NCBI GenBank assembly: GCA_018873225.1
Contig: JAEILZ010000001.1
Location: 7,378,001-7,442,000 of the forward strand
Length of the DNA: 64,000 nucleotides
Direction: 5' to 3'
From: [Phialemoniopsis] sp. UDSM-2020
Taxonomy: Eukaryota > Ascomycota > Sordariomycetes > Thyridiales > Thyridiaceae
The notes under the pieces were generated by a model. It saw nothing but the letters and a program-made list of their open reading frames with translations, was not told where the DNA came from and made no database searches. Each line of letters begins with the position of its first letter. Position 1 is the stretch's first letter. Shown here one piece after another: positions 35,791-46,376 of this stretch. Both the position numbers and the translations under genes were made by a program.

Positions 35791-38700
35791 CTAGAAACCG
35801 AAGCCGGTAGGCTGGGGGACGAATCCGTTGGCTCCGGCATAGGGTGCTGGCGACGTCGAGCCGGCATTGCCCGCAGGACCAGCCGTGATCATCAGCCTGC
35901 CGCCACCCAGAATCGGGGTGTTGTCTTCGACCTTCTCCTGTTCCTTCTCCTTGGCCTTGCGAGCCTCGTTGTCCGCCTTCAGGATCGAGATCTCCTTGGT
36001 CTGCTGGCACATCAGGTTGATCAGGTACGGCATGGTGAAATCGTTGAGGCCGTGGCGCCACGACATCTCCAGGACGACATCCGGGCGGATGAGGTCGTAG
36101 CAGGCATACAGCATGCCGACGTAGCACTCACGGTTGCCAATGTCGACGAACTGAATTCAAATGTTAGAAACGGGTTTCTAAAAAATTAGATGAAAACGGG
36201 GCTGTGACTTACGTAGCGGAGGAGGTCCTCAACAATCTCAGTCTTGGCCGAGATGGCGGCCGTCTCGATGGCGTCCTTCCAGAGCTTGTCCTGCTTGGAG
36301 AGGGCGATCGACTTCTCCCATCGCTTGTTCTTGCGGTAGATGTTAGCGGCAATCTGGCGGAAGAAGACGAGGTCGTGCTTCTCCAGACGCGACGCGAGAT
36401 CGACAGGCTCATAATTGTCGTAGTTCTCGACCGAGTCACGGAGAGTCTTGTAGTCCTCCTCCTCGATGAGAAGATCATTGATGGCATCGTTGACCACGCG
36501 CTTGTTTTGCGTCTGCACGTTGAGCAGGAACGGCTTGATCAGTGGCAGGTTATCCGACTTCTGGAACAGCCGAACGACGCGGTTAACGTCGACGCGAGGG
36601 GTGAGCACCTGGAGAAGGTCGGTGAGGAGCGAGGGGTGCTGTTCCAGGTAGAAGTTGATGGCCTTGTAGTAGATCTCCAGGTTGGCCACCTTGACGATGA
36701 TCTCCTTGAACTGCTGGTGCTCCCACGAGTTCTCGGGCCGCTCCATGACGGACAGAGCAGCATTGTCGAACTCATCGTAGTGGTAGTAGCAGAATACAAG
36801 CTCCGGCCACAGGTTGGCCTCCTCGCAGGCGCGGATCATCTTGGGCAGGTTCATGCGGCTCCAGAAGAGCTTGACGTGCTCCATCAGGCGCTCAGGGTGG
36901 TACTTGGACAGGGCGATGCCAAGCTCGGTGAACATGCCCATGTGCGCACGCTCGAGACCCAGACCCTGCTCGAGAAGGTTGATGAGCTCGTCAAAGTAGC
37001 CGTTGTACTCATACTGCTTCACCAGCGTCGAAAGCTCCTCGGCGTCGACGATCAGGTTGAGACCGCAGATCTGAGCAAGGCGGAACTCCTTCTTCTCCAC
37101 ACAGGCGCCGTGGACCTCCTTCCAGACCTTGATGTTATTGGCCTTGCGGGCGCATTCGACGGCAGCCTGGTAATCCTCGAGGTGAACGAGGGTGGTGGCA
37201 AGCTTGGCCCAGTTGGAGATGCTGGTGAAGAAGATCTTGGCAGCCTCGAACAGGCCCTCAGAGTAAGCCTTGTCACCAGACTCCTCAATGTTGGCCACGT
37301 TAGTGCCGCGGAGGAAGTCTTCAAGTTCGGGCAGGTTGTCCAGGCGCGCGTAGCAGAAGGCAAGCGCCGTGTCGATGGCCGGCTCGCGCAGCGTCTTGCG
37401 AGCCATGCGCAAGTACTTGATGAGATCCTCATTCTTGCCGGCGTGGGTCGCAATCTCGATGACCTCCTCGTAGTTCTTGGGGTCCTCAGCCTTGATGTAC
37501 GACTCGATCGAGTCGGTGACGCGCAGACCGTCCAGTTGGGCCTTGGCCACCTTGCTCCAAACCTCGGGCAGGTCGACGTCCTCGGCGTAGGCCTGGGCGC
37601 GGTCGATGCTGACGACGTGGTCCACGAGGACGTTGACGGCGCTGGTCTTGTCGCCAATCTTCTTGAAGATCTCAAAGGCCTCCTCAAAGAGACCAACCTC
37701 GATGCAGACGTTGGAAATCTCCTCTGAGTTGAAGTGCTCGAGGCGGTGGATGTAGTCCATGACGCGAGCCTTGTCAGCCTTGGCAGCGGTGAACATGAGC
37801 AAGTTCTGCAGGTTCTCGTTGTCGCTGAAAGGAGAGGGCTCGAGAACAATCTTCTCCAGGAGCTCAATAAGCTCAGCCGGGAGATCAGCGTTCAGGAAGC
37901 AAGCGACGGCTTCGGAAACCTTGGCCGGGTCGGTCGACTCGGGCACCGCAGTAGAGATGACCTGGTCGACCACGGAGCGGCGGTGGATGTTGTTCTCGCT
38001 GAGGACGAAGCTCCACAGCTCGCGGTCAGCGCGCTCGAGGAGGTAGCGAGCCTGGGCCTTGTACATCGAATTCTCGTTGGTGATGTTGACGAGCTCGAGA
38101 TCGTTCTGACCCTTGCTGTAGGCAATGTAGGCAAGGTTCGGGTCGCGCTTCTCGCAGTATTTACCGACGACGAGCGAGTCATACTGGTCGTTCTCCTTCA
38201 AGAACTTCTCAGGATTATTGTTGGAGTCGATGTAGATCTTGGCGAGGGCGTTGTAGACGGCCTGCTGCTGGTTGCCGGCGGCAAGGGTGGCCTCCAGGAA
38301 GGGGAGGAGGAGCTTGAGCCGATTGCGGGTCTCAACTTCGGAGACGAGCTCATCAATGGGGATCGAAGCAGGAGTAACGCTGTTCAGCAGGTTCTTGATG
38401 ATGCTCTCGTCGCAGTCGACATCCAGGAGACCGCCGATGACGGCGGGGGTCCTGCTGGGGTTGACGCGCTGGACATAGGTCTCGATCGACTTGAACTGCT
38501 GGTTCTTGTACAGGTACAAGACCAGGTCGTGGACAAAGTTGAAACGGTCGCAGACGATGATCAGGGGCAGCTGCTCGCTCAGGTGTGCCTCCTTGAGGAA
38601 GTTCTTGACCTTCTCCGGGTTGTAGTGGGTGCTGTCCCGGCAGATGCGCTCAACCTCGTTGAACTGGCCCATCTTAGTGGCCGCCTCAATGTACTTGAAG

Positions 38701-41062
38701 TGCACATCAGCATCCTCGGAGAGATTGACGATGCTGCCCAAGTAGTAGAAGAGACCCTCGGCCGTCTTGTACTTCTCGAACAGGTCAATCAGGCGCGTGG
38801 GGCCCAGCAGATCCGAATATTTGGTGGCCACCTGGACGACCGACTGCAGGTTCTGGCGAATGTTGGTCTTCATCATAGCGTCGAGACAGTCGAGTGACTG
38901 CTCAACCGACAGCTTGCCAAAGAAGGTGGTCAACCAGTCCAGGTTGAAGTTTGGCGTGCCTGCAATATTGACGACCACGCGCTTGACGGCAGCAGGGTCC
39001 TCGTACAGTTCCAGGGCTCTCTGGGACAGGCCGGCCTGCTCGCAGAGCGTGGCAATCCTGTTCTTGTCGAAGTGCGAAAACATGTCGTTACCCAGGATGG
39101 CATCGGCGACTTGAGGAGCGTTCATCAGGTTCATCTCCAAAAGGCGGGTCTGCATGTGGCCCTGCTCGGGCTTGTTCTCCTTGAGCGCGTCGAGGAGGAA
39201 AGCCGTGGCCTGCTGCACCATGCCCTGGGATTGGAAGACATCCACAACCCTCTCGATGTCGACAAGCGAGCCGCCCTCGTGGTTAGCCAGGGAGGTGGCA
39301 AACTCGGCACCCTTCTCGGGGTTGACGCGGACAATGTGCTGCAGTAGCTGGATCCAGTCCGGCTGGTAGCCGGTCTGGGCAGCGTACGGCAGGATCTTGT
39401 CAAACTGCCCAGTCTCGGCAAAAGCAGCAACGACCTTGTAGGGGATCTCGGCCTTGAGGTAGACCGTGAGGGCCATGTTCAAGTCGTGGGGGCGCACCAT
39501 GTCACCGAGCTGCTCGGAGCACTCGAGCTTGCCCTCCTTGAGCCACTTCTCCAGGAGGTTCTTCCTGTTCTGAGCCAGAACGGGCTGTGCCAGCTCGAGC
39601 GTCTCGTGCTTGTTGAGCGTTCCCTTGTCAAGCAGCATGCCAAAGTACTGCAGGATGAAGGACATTTGTCCCTGGGCCTGCGGCAGGCGCTTGAACTTCT
39701 CGATCGTCTCTGGCGTCCGCAGGAAGCCACGCGGGGAGCCAGCGGCGACCTTAGCAGCCTCCATAAAGTTACCCGCATTGAAAAGTTGCTCGAACTGCCT
39801 GGCATAGAGGTTGTCTGCGCCAGGAAGTCCAGCACGAGATGCCATCTTAATTGCCAGCTCCGTATTGGCGGGGTTCTGAAGTAGATACTCAATCATCGTG
39901 GTATCATCGACCGTCACAAAGAGCACCTGACCCTTGCGGTTGATGCCAATGATGCCCGCTGATCCGGCGTCCGGGCAGGTTGTGAAGATGGTCTCGCTCG
40001 AGATGCGGTTCATAAAGATGCAGGTGCCAGTCTCGAGGTCGTACAGGTGGATGAAGCCGTACTTTGTGACGAGGTAGATGACGCCATACTTTTGTGAGAC
40101 CTGCATGGCAACAGGGAAGTCGTTTGTGGCCTCGGGAGGGAAGAAGACGTCAACGGCCTTCTTAGTGAAAGCTGGGTTGGCGTCCGGCTTGTCCACCTCA
40201 ACAACGTGCAGCTTGGCGCCGGTGGCTGTTCGGACGGCGAATGTGAAGAGCTTGGTGTCCTGGGGGGCGCCGTCCAGGCGTGTGGTGCCAAAGGCGGCAG
40301 CGTGGCCCTCGATGGCCTGGCTGATGCCCCGATCCTTGGAGTAGAGCTGCATCGATCCCACCACGCGGCCTTGTTGCTGGGAAATGCCCACAACAACCAT
40401 CCACTTGCCGTCGGTGTTGGCGCGGTAGTTGATGATTTGGCAGCCCTAGAAATAAATTAGCGACCTAATTGAGAGGCACACCACCTTCCTCCCGACTGCT
40501 GCGATGAAAGAGCACCTACATTCAGATTGGGATTCCGCTTGAAAACCTCGACTGGCGCGGCTTGGTTGGAATCAAAGACATCCCAATGGTAGACGGCCGT
40601 GTCAGTAACCAGGCCGATGGTTGTCTCGCTGATCCACTTCCAGTACACGACGTCCTCATTCATGGTTGTCGACTTGAGCTTGGCCTTTTGCTCGAGGTCG
40701 AAAATCTGAAGGGTTCGTGATTGAGCCCGCAGGGCGATAACTTGTCGGGTCCAGTGCATGATGGCACTATCGGCCTTAATAGGGCGTCGGACAACATTGT
40801 TGCCGTTCTTGAGGTCGACAATGACGACTTCGGGCTGGGCGGCTTCGTTCTTCTTTTCGCGAATGCAAATGAAGGAATCTGATTCTAATGTCTGTGTGAT
40901 GGAACCCGCTCAAGTCAGTGACTGGCACCAAACAAGCGAGTCTGGGAGGAGAGGAGGAAGGAATGGGCCACATACACAAGAGTTGAAGCCGATGGCACTA
41001 TTGTCGACACCGATGCTGGTGAGCTGCAGCACCTCGGTAAACTTGATGGGCAGAGGCGCCAT
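35791..41062 (-). CDS. CHC1: Clathrin heavy chain
   Basis: Forms the triskelion leg of the coat on vesicles at the plasma membrane and trans-Golgi. Four minus-strand exons, 40976-41062, 40520-40891, 36213-40445 and 35791-36150, give about 1683 residues, the normal length. The start MAPLPIKFTEVLQLTSIGVD and the N-terminal propeller (SFICIREKK, VDLKN) are classic, followed by the long stack of CHCR helical repeats, including LARKTLREPAIDTALAFCYA-like segments. The tail holds the conserved trimerisation region (CYDLIRPDVVLEMSWRHGLN) and ends QPTGFGF. Introns are small: 84, 74 and 62 bases with canonical ends. The gene has GC-rich third positions, as expected of a highly expressed gene. The frame remains open beyond the stop; see the separate entry. 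Confidence 0.97.
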
Positions 41063-42470
41063 TTTGACCTGCAGTTCTGCGCTTTAGTGCGCGAAGCGAG
41101 GGGAGTGGCAGGTTCCAGCAGGTATTTCGAGGTTCGATGGGTCGGTGGTGGTGGGTGTGTCGGGAACGTCGTGGAGGGAGAGAAAAGGAGGTGGGCTCGT
41201 CAGCTCTCTGCCAGCAAATGCGCGAGATTGTCAAAGAGGAATCCGAGGGACAGTCGCGAAAGTTAAAAGTAAAAGGAAACGAAGGAGATGCGTAGATGCG
41301 TGCGCTTGCTGTTGCAGTGGCAGACAGGCAAGGCAGATGACGAGGTTTTGAGGGTGATGTGAGGAGAAGGAGATGGAAATGAATCTAGGTTGGGTTGTTT
41401 GCGAGGAAGCAGCCAAGGTAACTACGTAAATTCCACAAAGGTTACCTGTTCGCTTCGTGTCTCTCCTGGAGCTCCTGTGGTAGCGCTCGGGCCAATTGGC
41501 AAGCTCCAGTGCCTTGCAATTGCGCCCCACATGTAATTCTGCGAAGCAGGCACGCCGGCCAGAGCAAAGGCCAGCCATGGAGATCACGTGCAGGTACCAA
41601 AATTGGTGATCAGACCTTTGATCGAGCAATGAGATGCACGAAATGGGAGCAGTATCTAGCTTTGGGCAAACATTGATACATAACGGGTAATTACATGTCA
41701 GTGGTAGACAGACAGACAAGCCATGCATCCATTGAGCAGTAGCTAGCCGCTTCAAAGACTGCACCAGTCTGCTCTCACCCAAACATGGTGTCTGAGGCTG
41801 AAGTGATGAGCAAGAGCAAGATGTACCTTTGCTGCACCACCGTCTACCTTACTCTTCCCTGACGGCAAGACAAACAACCAGCAATTTGGGCGCAGTTGGC
41901 CAGCATACGAGGGGATAGGAAGGCTCATATAACCTTGGAACCACGGGAGTCAAACAAGTCAGACCAAAAACTACACGGTGGAAGCTATGTACGTTCAATC
42001 ATTGCGGCCCTTCCCACGCCAAAGAGGCAGAAAAGCACCGCACCCAAGATTGTGCGATTTGTTCTCCATTCTGTTCGAAAAGGATTCGATATGTCCTGGG
42101 CGTCCCCTAAGGGTCACCTCAAATCAAAAGGTCGTTTTCGAGAATGTGATAATTTGCGTTGTTCATATTTGAATGAAGAAAAAAAGAAGAGAAAAGAGGA
42201 AGAGAATTGACCGTCCGAAATTTTGCTAGTAAAACCCCAGGCCCGCAGACCTTGCTACAGCGTGGCCTCAGGCAGCCCTGCCTAATTGAGATTCATTCGA
42301 TAAGATTGGCCTCGTGGCCCCTGGCCTGTGACACCATGCGCTTGACCGCGACTACCCGCATGAAGTGGGGAGTGCTGTACCAATAAAGTTGAGTCCATAT
42401 CTCGTCGTTAGGACGCCTTTCCGAGGTTCTCAACGTCCCTACATCAACAGCGCCAAAAGAAAAAGCCAAC
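41063..42470. promoter_or_regulatory. Divergent promoter region of clathrin and the CCDC90-family gene
   Basis: About 1.4 kb between two divergent starts. The first 350 bases on the clathrin side are purine/pyrimidine-skewed, as in strong promoters. I see no further gene. Confidence 0.55.
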
Positions 42471-43337
42471 ATGAGTGCGCTGCAACCTGTACCAAGATTC
42501 CTGCTCCCCAAGCTCAGCTGGACAGCTCCCTTGGGGAGCTCCATCGCCAACACTTTCGTCATCCCGGGCCATTTCAGCAGAGAGCACCCCGGTCACAGCC
42601 AGACCCGAGGCTTCTCCCACAAGCCGGTGTCGCGAAGCATACAGCAGTCAAAGCAGACGCCTCCGTCGAGTCTGCTGAGGCAGCCCGCCCTGCGTCGGGC
42701 ATTCCACGCCTCGGCTCGCCGGCGCAGAGATCACCACTTTGATACCCTCAAGTTTGTCCAGCGCCTGCAGGGCGACGGCTTTACCGAGGAACAGTCCACA
42801 GCCATGATGAAGGTCCTCAACGACGTTATTGAGGAGAGGTAAGAGGACCCATGATCCCCGTGTACTGTCCTAATTACACTGCTGACCTGCTCTTCTCCCA
42901 TCATCAGCATCCAGAACCTCACCCGCACCATGGTCCTGCGCGAGGATGCCGCCAAGGCCACCTACACCCAAAAGGTCGATTTCGCCAAGCTGCGCTCCGA
43001 GCTGCTGTCGGCCGACAGCACCGAGTCCAACACGACGCGCGCCGCCCACGAGCGCCTGACCAACGACATCGCCAAGCTCAGCTCGCGCCTGCGCGACGAG
43101 ATCGGCCGCACCCAGGCCAGCGTGCGCCTCGACCTCAACCTCGAAAAGGGCCGCATCCGCGAGGAGGCCGTCAGCCAGGAGCTCAAGATCAAGGAGACCG
43201 AGACCAAGATCGAGCAGGAGGTCGCCGCCCTGCGCCAGCAGCTCGAGCAGGTCAAGTTCCAGACCCTGCAGTGGCTCATGGGCGTCTGCACCGGTTTCGC
43301 CGCCCTGCTGCTCGGTGCCTGGCGCTTGTTGATGTAG
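42471..43337 (+). CDS. Mitochondrial CCDC90/DUF1640 family membrane protein
   Basis: Two exons, 42471-42838 and 42908-43337, give about 265 residues. The N-terminal 85 residues are basic and contain RRAFHASARRRRD, resembling a mitochondrial presequence with a processing site. The conserved core begins HHFDTLKFVQRLQGDGFTEE, typical of the DUF1640 family (human MCUR1/CCDC90B, yeast Fmp32 and Put7). A long coiled coil follows (RLRDEIGRTQASVRLDLNLE onward), and the protein ends in one membrane helix, LQWLMGVCTGFAALLLGAWR. The family lies in the mitochondrial inner membrane and has been tied to proline metabolism, cytochrome oxidase assembly and calcium uptake. Which applies here cannot be told. 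The intron has a GTAAGA donor, a GCTGAC branch and a CATCAG acceptor. Confidence 0.9.
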
Positions 43338-44135
43338 ACGTGGATGTGGTATATGGGTCATGGGGTGCGAACAATGTACAACTAGGGGCTACGGCGTTAG
43401 GAATGGAAAAGGCAGGGCATCTATGTGTCCCAGGCTGACAAGGATGAAATATAGATCTGGGGGACCATAGACAGTATAGTAGAGACTTGAGATAGCCACC
43501 GGCTGGCAGGCAATTCACGTTTTCATTTGTGTTCATCCCTTCCAGCACTTTCCTATTCATTGTCGGGGTCCTTCAACACAGGGCAGCAGACGCTTTCACG
43601 AGGATAACTTGCGAGGTAAGCAGACGTCCGTTCATGAGAGAACATAGCAGATAGCTGAACCGCCCTAATATATAGATGAATAAATAGCTTCAACCCAAGA
43701 ACATCCGGTCCCTGCCTCCGCCTCGCTGATACAAGCGTTTTCAGTGACCGAAGGGCAATCCAAGTGGTCCTCCTAGCGTCCTTGAGACCTTGAGTTGTGC
43801 CTCGGACGGTACAAAAAGCGCTCTATTGCACGCCGTATTGTTGAAAGTGCTGATTTGGGTTGGTCAATCGACGAGCCTGCCGTCCCACGTAGGGTTGTCT
43901 CGAGTGAGAGAGGCAAAGCTGGACGAGCCCAAGCGAAGAAGCGAACATGGACGTTGTTTCGTCCATGTGTGTTGGAAGACCCATTGCCGCTTGATTTTTC
44001 TCCTTGAAAACATTTTTTTCTTTTCCAAAATCAATGTTCTTGCGGCAAGATCAAGAAAGGAAATATTCTTTTGTATATGTATGAATGGTAGGTGTGTTGG
44101 ATGTGTCTTAGCGAAGGAGGGAGAAGGCAGGTCGC
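43338..44135. other. Intergenic region
   Basis: Convergent 3' regions of the CCDC90-family gene and the pheromone gene. No gene is supported. AT content rises from here into the island. Confidence 0.6.
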
Positions 44136-44855
44136 TTACTGCACCTCCTCCGTGACGCTCCGGGCCGCCTTGTAGATGGCATCGAGGTCGCGCTGGGCCT
44201 TGGTGCAGGCGCCGCCCTCGGCGAAGCACCGGGCCTCGAGGCCGGCGAACTCCTCGCGCTTCCAGCAGGGCTGGCCCCTAATGGGACACCACCCGGCCTC
44301 GGGCAGCGCCTCGCGCTTGGCGAAGTGCTCGCCGCCAATGGCGTCGATGACGGCGCTCGCGGCGCGCTTGGCCTTCCAGCACGGCTGGCCCCGGATGGGA
44401 CACCAGCCGCGCGCCTCGGCCTCGTCGCTGCGGCGCGCCTTCTTCCAGCACGGCTGCCCGCGGATCGGGCACCACCCGCGCTCCTCGACGGCGTCGACGG
44501 CCGGGCTGCGCTTGTCGTGTGCGTCCTCGTCGCCGCCCTGGGGGAAGGCCTCGTCGAGGTACAGGGCTGCGATGTACGCCTCTGGGTCGTCGGTGGCGGC
44601 AGCAACGGCAGCAGCGAGCGACTCAACGGCACGCTTGGCGTGGTCTGCGGCGGGGCCGACGGCACGGATGGCTGGGTGGCCCTCGTCTGCGCGGACGGCG
44701 AGGGCTTCGGTCAAAGCCTCGGTGGCGCGCTTGACCTTCCAGCAGGGCTGGCCACGGATGGGGCACCACCCGCGAGCGTCCTTGGGGCTTGGTGGTTCGG
44801 GCATGGCCACGGCGCTGACGGAGGCCGCCAACGCGAGGACTGATGTGAATTTCAT
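44136..44855 (-). CDS. ppg1: Alpha-factor-type peptide pheromone precursor, four repeats
   Basis: A single exon of 239 residues. A signal peptide (MKFTSVLALAASVSAVA) is followed by four identical copies of WCPIRGQPCW at residues 30-39, 128-137, 151-160 and 189-198. Copies are separated by KEX2-type KR or RR sites at about 42-43, 74-75, 115-116, 141-142, 163-164, 180-181 and 199-200. The motif W-C-x4-x-x-C-W with central Gly-Gln-Pro is the signature of Sordariomycete alpha-factor homologues, sensed by the Ste2-type receptor of the opposite mating type. Spacers before copies 2-4 contain Glu/Ala-rich stretches (DEAEAR, EALPEAG) suited to dipeptidyl trimming. A conserved tail, ARCFAEGGACTKAQRDL, contains two more cysteines. 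A TATA-like element lies upstream. Gene name by homology to Neurospora/Sordaria ppg1 (mfa/ccg-4 type). Confidence 0.96.
   Translation of the reverse strand: MKFTSVLALAASVSAVAMPEPPSPKDARGWCPIRGQPCWKVKRATEALTEALAVRADEGHPAIRAVGPAADHAKRAVESLAAAVAAATDDPEAYIAALYLDEAFPQGGDEDAHDKRSPAVDAVEERGWCPIRGQPCWKKARRSDEAEARGWCPIRGQPCWKAKRAASAVIDAIGGEHFAKREALPEAGWCPIRGQPCWKREEFAGLEARCFAEGGACTKAQRDLDAIYKAARSVTEEVQ
44262..44768 (-). repeat. Four copies of the pheromone-coding repeat
   Basis: Copies at 44739-44768, 44445-44474, 44376-44405 and 44262-44291 encode the same decapeptide but differ at some synonymous sites. This indicates selection on the peptide rather than very recent duplication. Spacing is uneven: a long spacer follows the first copy. 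Confidence 0.93.
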
Positions 44856-46000
44856 GGTGTTTGATGTGGTTTGTAGATGAGTATGAGAGTGATATATGGG
44901 TCCACCACGGGGGTTGACTTGATGGATGAAGGTATTGACAGCAGGATGTTTTCGTTTGTTGGGCACAAGATGAAGATTGTCAAGAAGAGATTGGAGATGC
45001 TTGACTTTCAAACTCGGTCGAGAAGAAGAGAGGAATCATGTTGGTTCCGGGGTGTTGAAAGGTGATCGGCATCTTATAGGCGAGGCCCTTATTGTCTATT
45101 GATGGTGAATAAACCCATCCCAGGAGGCGGCGACAATAAGACCCAACCCACACTTTAAGCCACATCCCTTTCGACAAACAACACGTTCGCTTAACGAAAT
45201 TGATTCAAGGACAAAAGCGTCGGGGGAGAGGCATCGGTCATGCTGCTCGATCGACTCAAAGACTGAACCTGATGATCGACGAGTCCATTGTGATAGGTAC
45301 GGTCGGGAGACCGTCGAGGATGGCCAGGCATCTTATTCAAACCCCAATTAGGCAATCTGCAGACCAAGAGATCTTGACGAGAGGCCTCAAGATAGACAAA
45401 GCCAACAACTTGGTCTCGCTTGTGATGGAAGCAGTTCGAAAGTTGAGGGTTGCCTCCGTGGTTGGACCCAGTCCTGTATCGAGGGGCAAACACTGCGTTT
45501 GCGTGCGAGAAACAGGTCATGGTGCCCCGTATGCTTTGCAATTTCCACATCTATTATGCGAAAATCATTCAAATCCGACGTGTTAGGTCATGTTGTGGCG
45601 AGGCTCAGGTTTCAGGGTGTGTGCTTCGGGTTTAGGTGAGGTTCTATTCAAACCCTTTTTCGGAAATATTTAGGGCAAACGACATGCATCACCATCCACC
45701 CTTGGCGAGGTGAGATGGCCCAACGCAACTCGCCGAAACCCACGAATGGGACTTTGGATGCAATAAATATGTGTATGCCGCACATGGTGTTCTTTTGGAG
45801 GTAAAGGAAGTATTCGAATCTCACGTCTACATATGTGCTGTTTGAATGCACGAGTCGCGAGTAGGCAGTACGCAATTCGGCCCAACCAGCACTGAAGGGT
45901 GAGAATTACGAGGCAGATATCTCGTTTTAGGTACGATGGGACATTTGCATTCCTCTCAATACACACTACGCTACTGGGGTGTCTCGCGAAGGTGTGACCA
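44856..46000. promoter_or_regulatory. Upstream region of the pheromone gene
   Basis: On the minus strand a TATAAG element at about 45073-45078 lies some 220 bases before the pheromone ATG. A second, weaker TATATC site is near 44892. The remainder to 46000 is AT-rich without a supported gene. Confidence 0.5.
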
Positions 46001-46376
46001 TCAAAGGTAGGAAACCATCCACGGCTGTGCAGACAATTCCGGCCAGAGATGATCTTGTCCCTGCCCACCAACTGCATCAACTGCCTCCTCCTGGTCATGT
46101 TTAATATAATGATCGATATGAGCCTCAAAATCTGCCAGTTCCTGTCCTGTAAAAGAAAAGTCAAAGTTTGGCGACGTCGGCATGATTGTACTGGTTATCT
46201 GATGGCTCTCTGGCACCTTTGAGGTTTCCGTAGGTGCCGTTGCTGGGGGCAAAACACTGGGACCAGACTGGCGATCAAGTCGGAATCGTTCAAACAGTCG
46301 ATATTGGGCCTCTTCCACGATATCGAGCACCCTCGATCGGTCGGCGTTCGACAACATCGCAAGAATCTGGGAGTCT
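46001..46376 (-). pseudogene. Remnant of the second zinc-finger module, cut off by an in-frame stop
   Basis: Beyond the TAG at 46377-46379 the same frame first reads RLPDSCDVVERRPIEGAR, which continues the zinc-finger family pattern, then hits another stop. A different frame from about 46357 reads VLDIVEEAQYRLFERFRLD, resembling the family's C-terminal helix. The family's central segment of roughly 60-80 residues is missing between them. So the 3' part has an in-frame stop plus a frame-changing deletion. It is probably not translated, although an ATG at 46357 could start a 118-residue product. Confidence 0.6.

Noticed and set aside
36204..38897. Long open frames of 507 and 387 codons on the plus strand
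   Set aside because: Antisense of clathrin heavy chain, caused by GC-rich third positions.
42851..43438. A 195-codon frame overlapping the CCDC90-type gene
   Set aside because: Frame-shifted shadow of the second exon; the true frame has the coiled coil and membrane helix.
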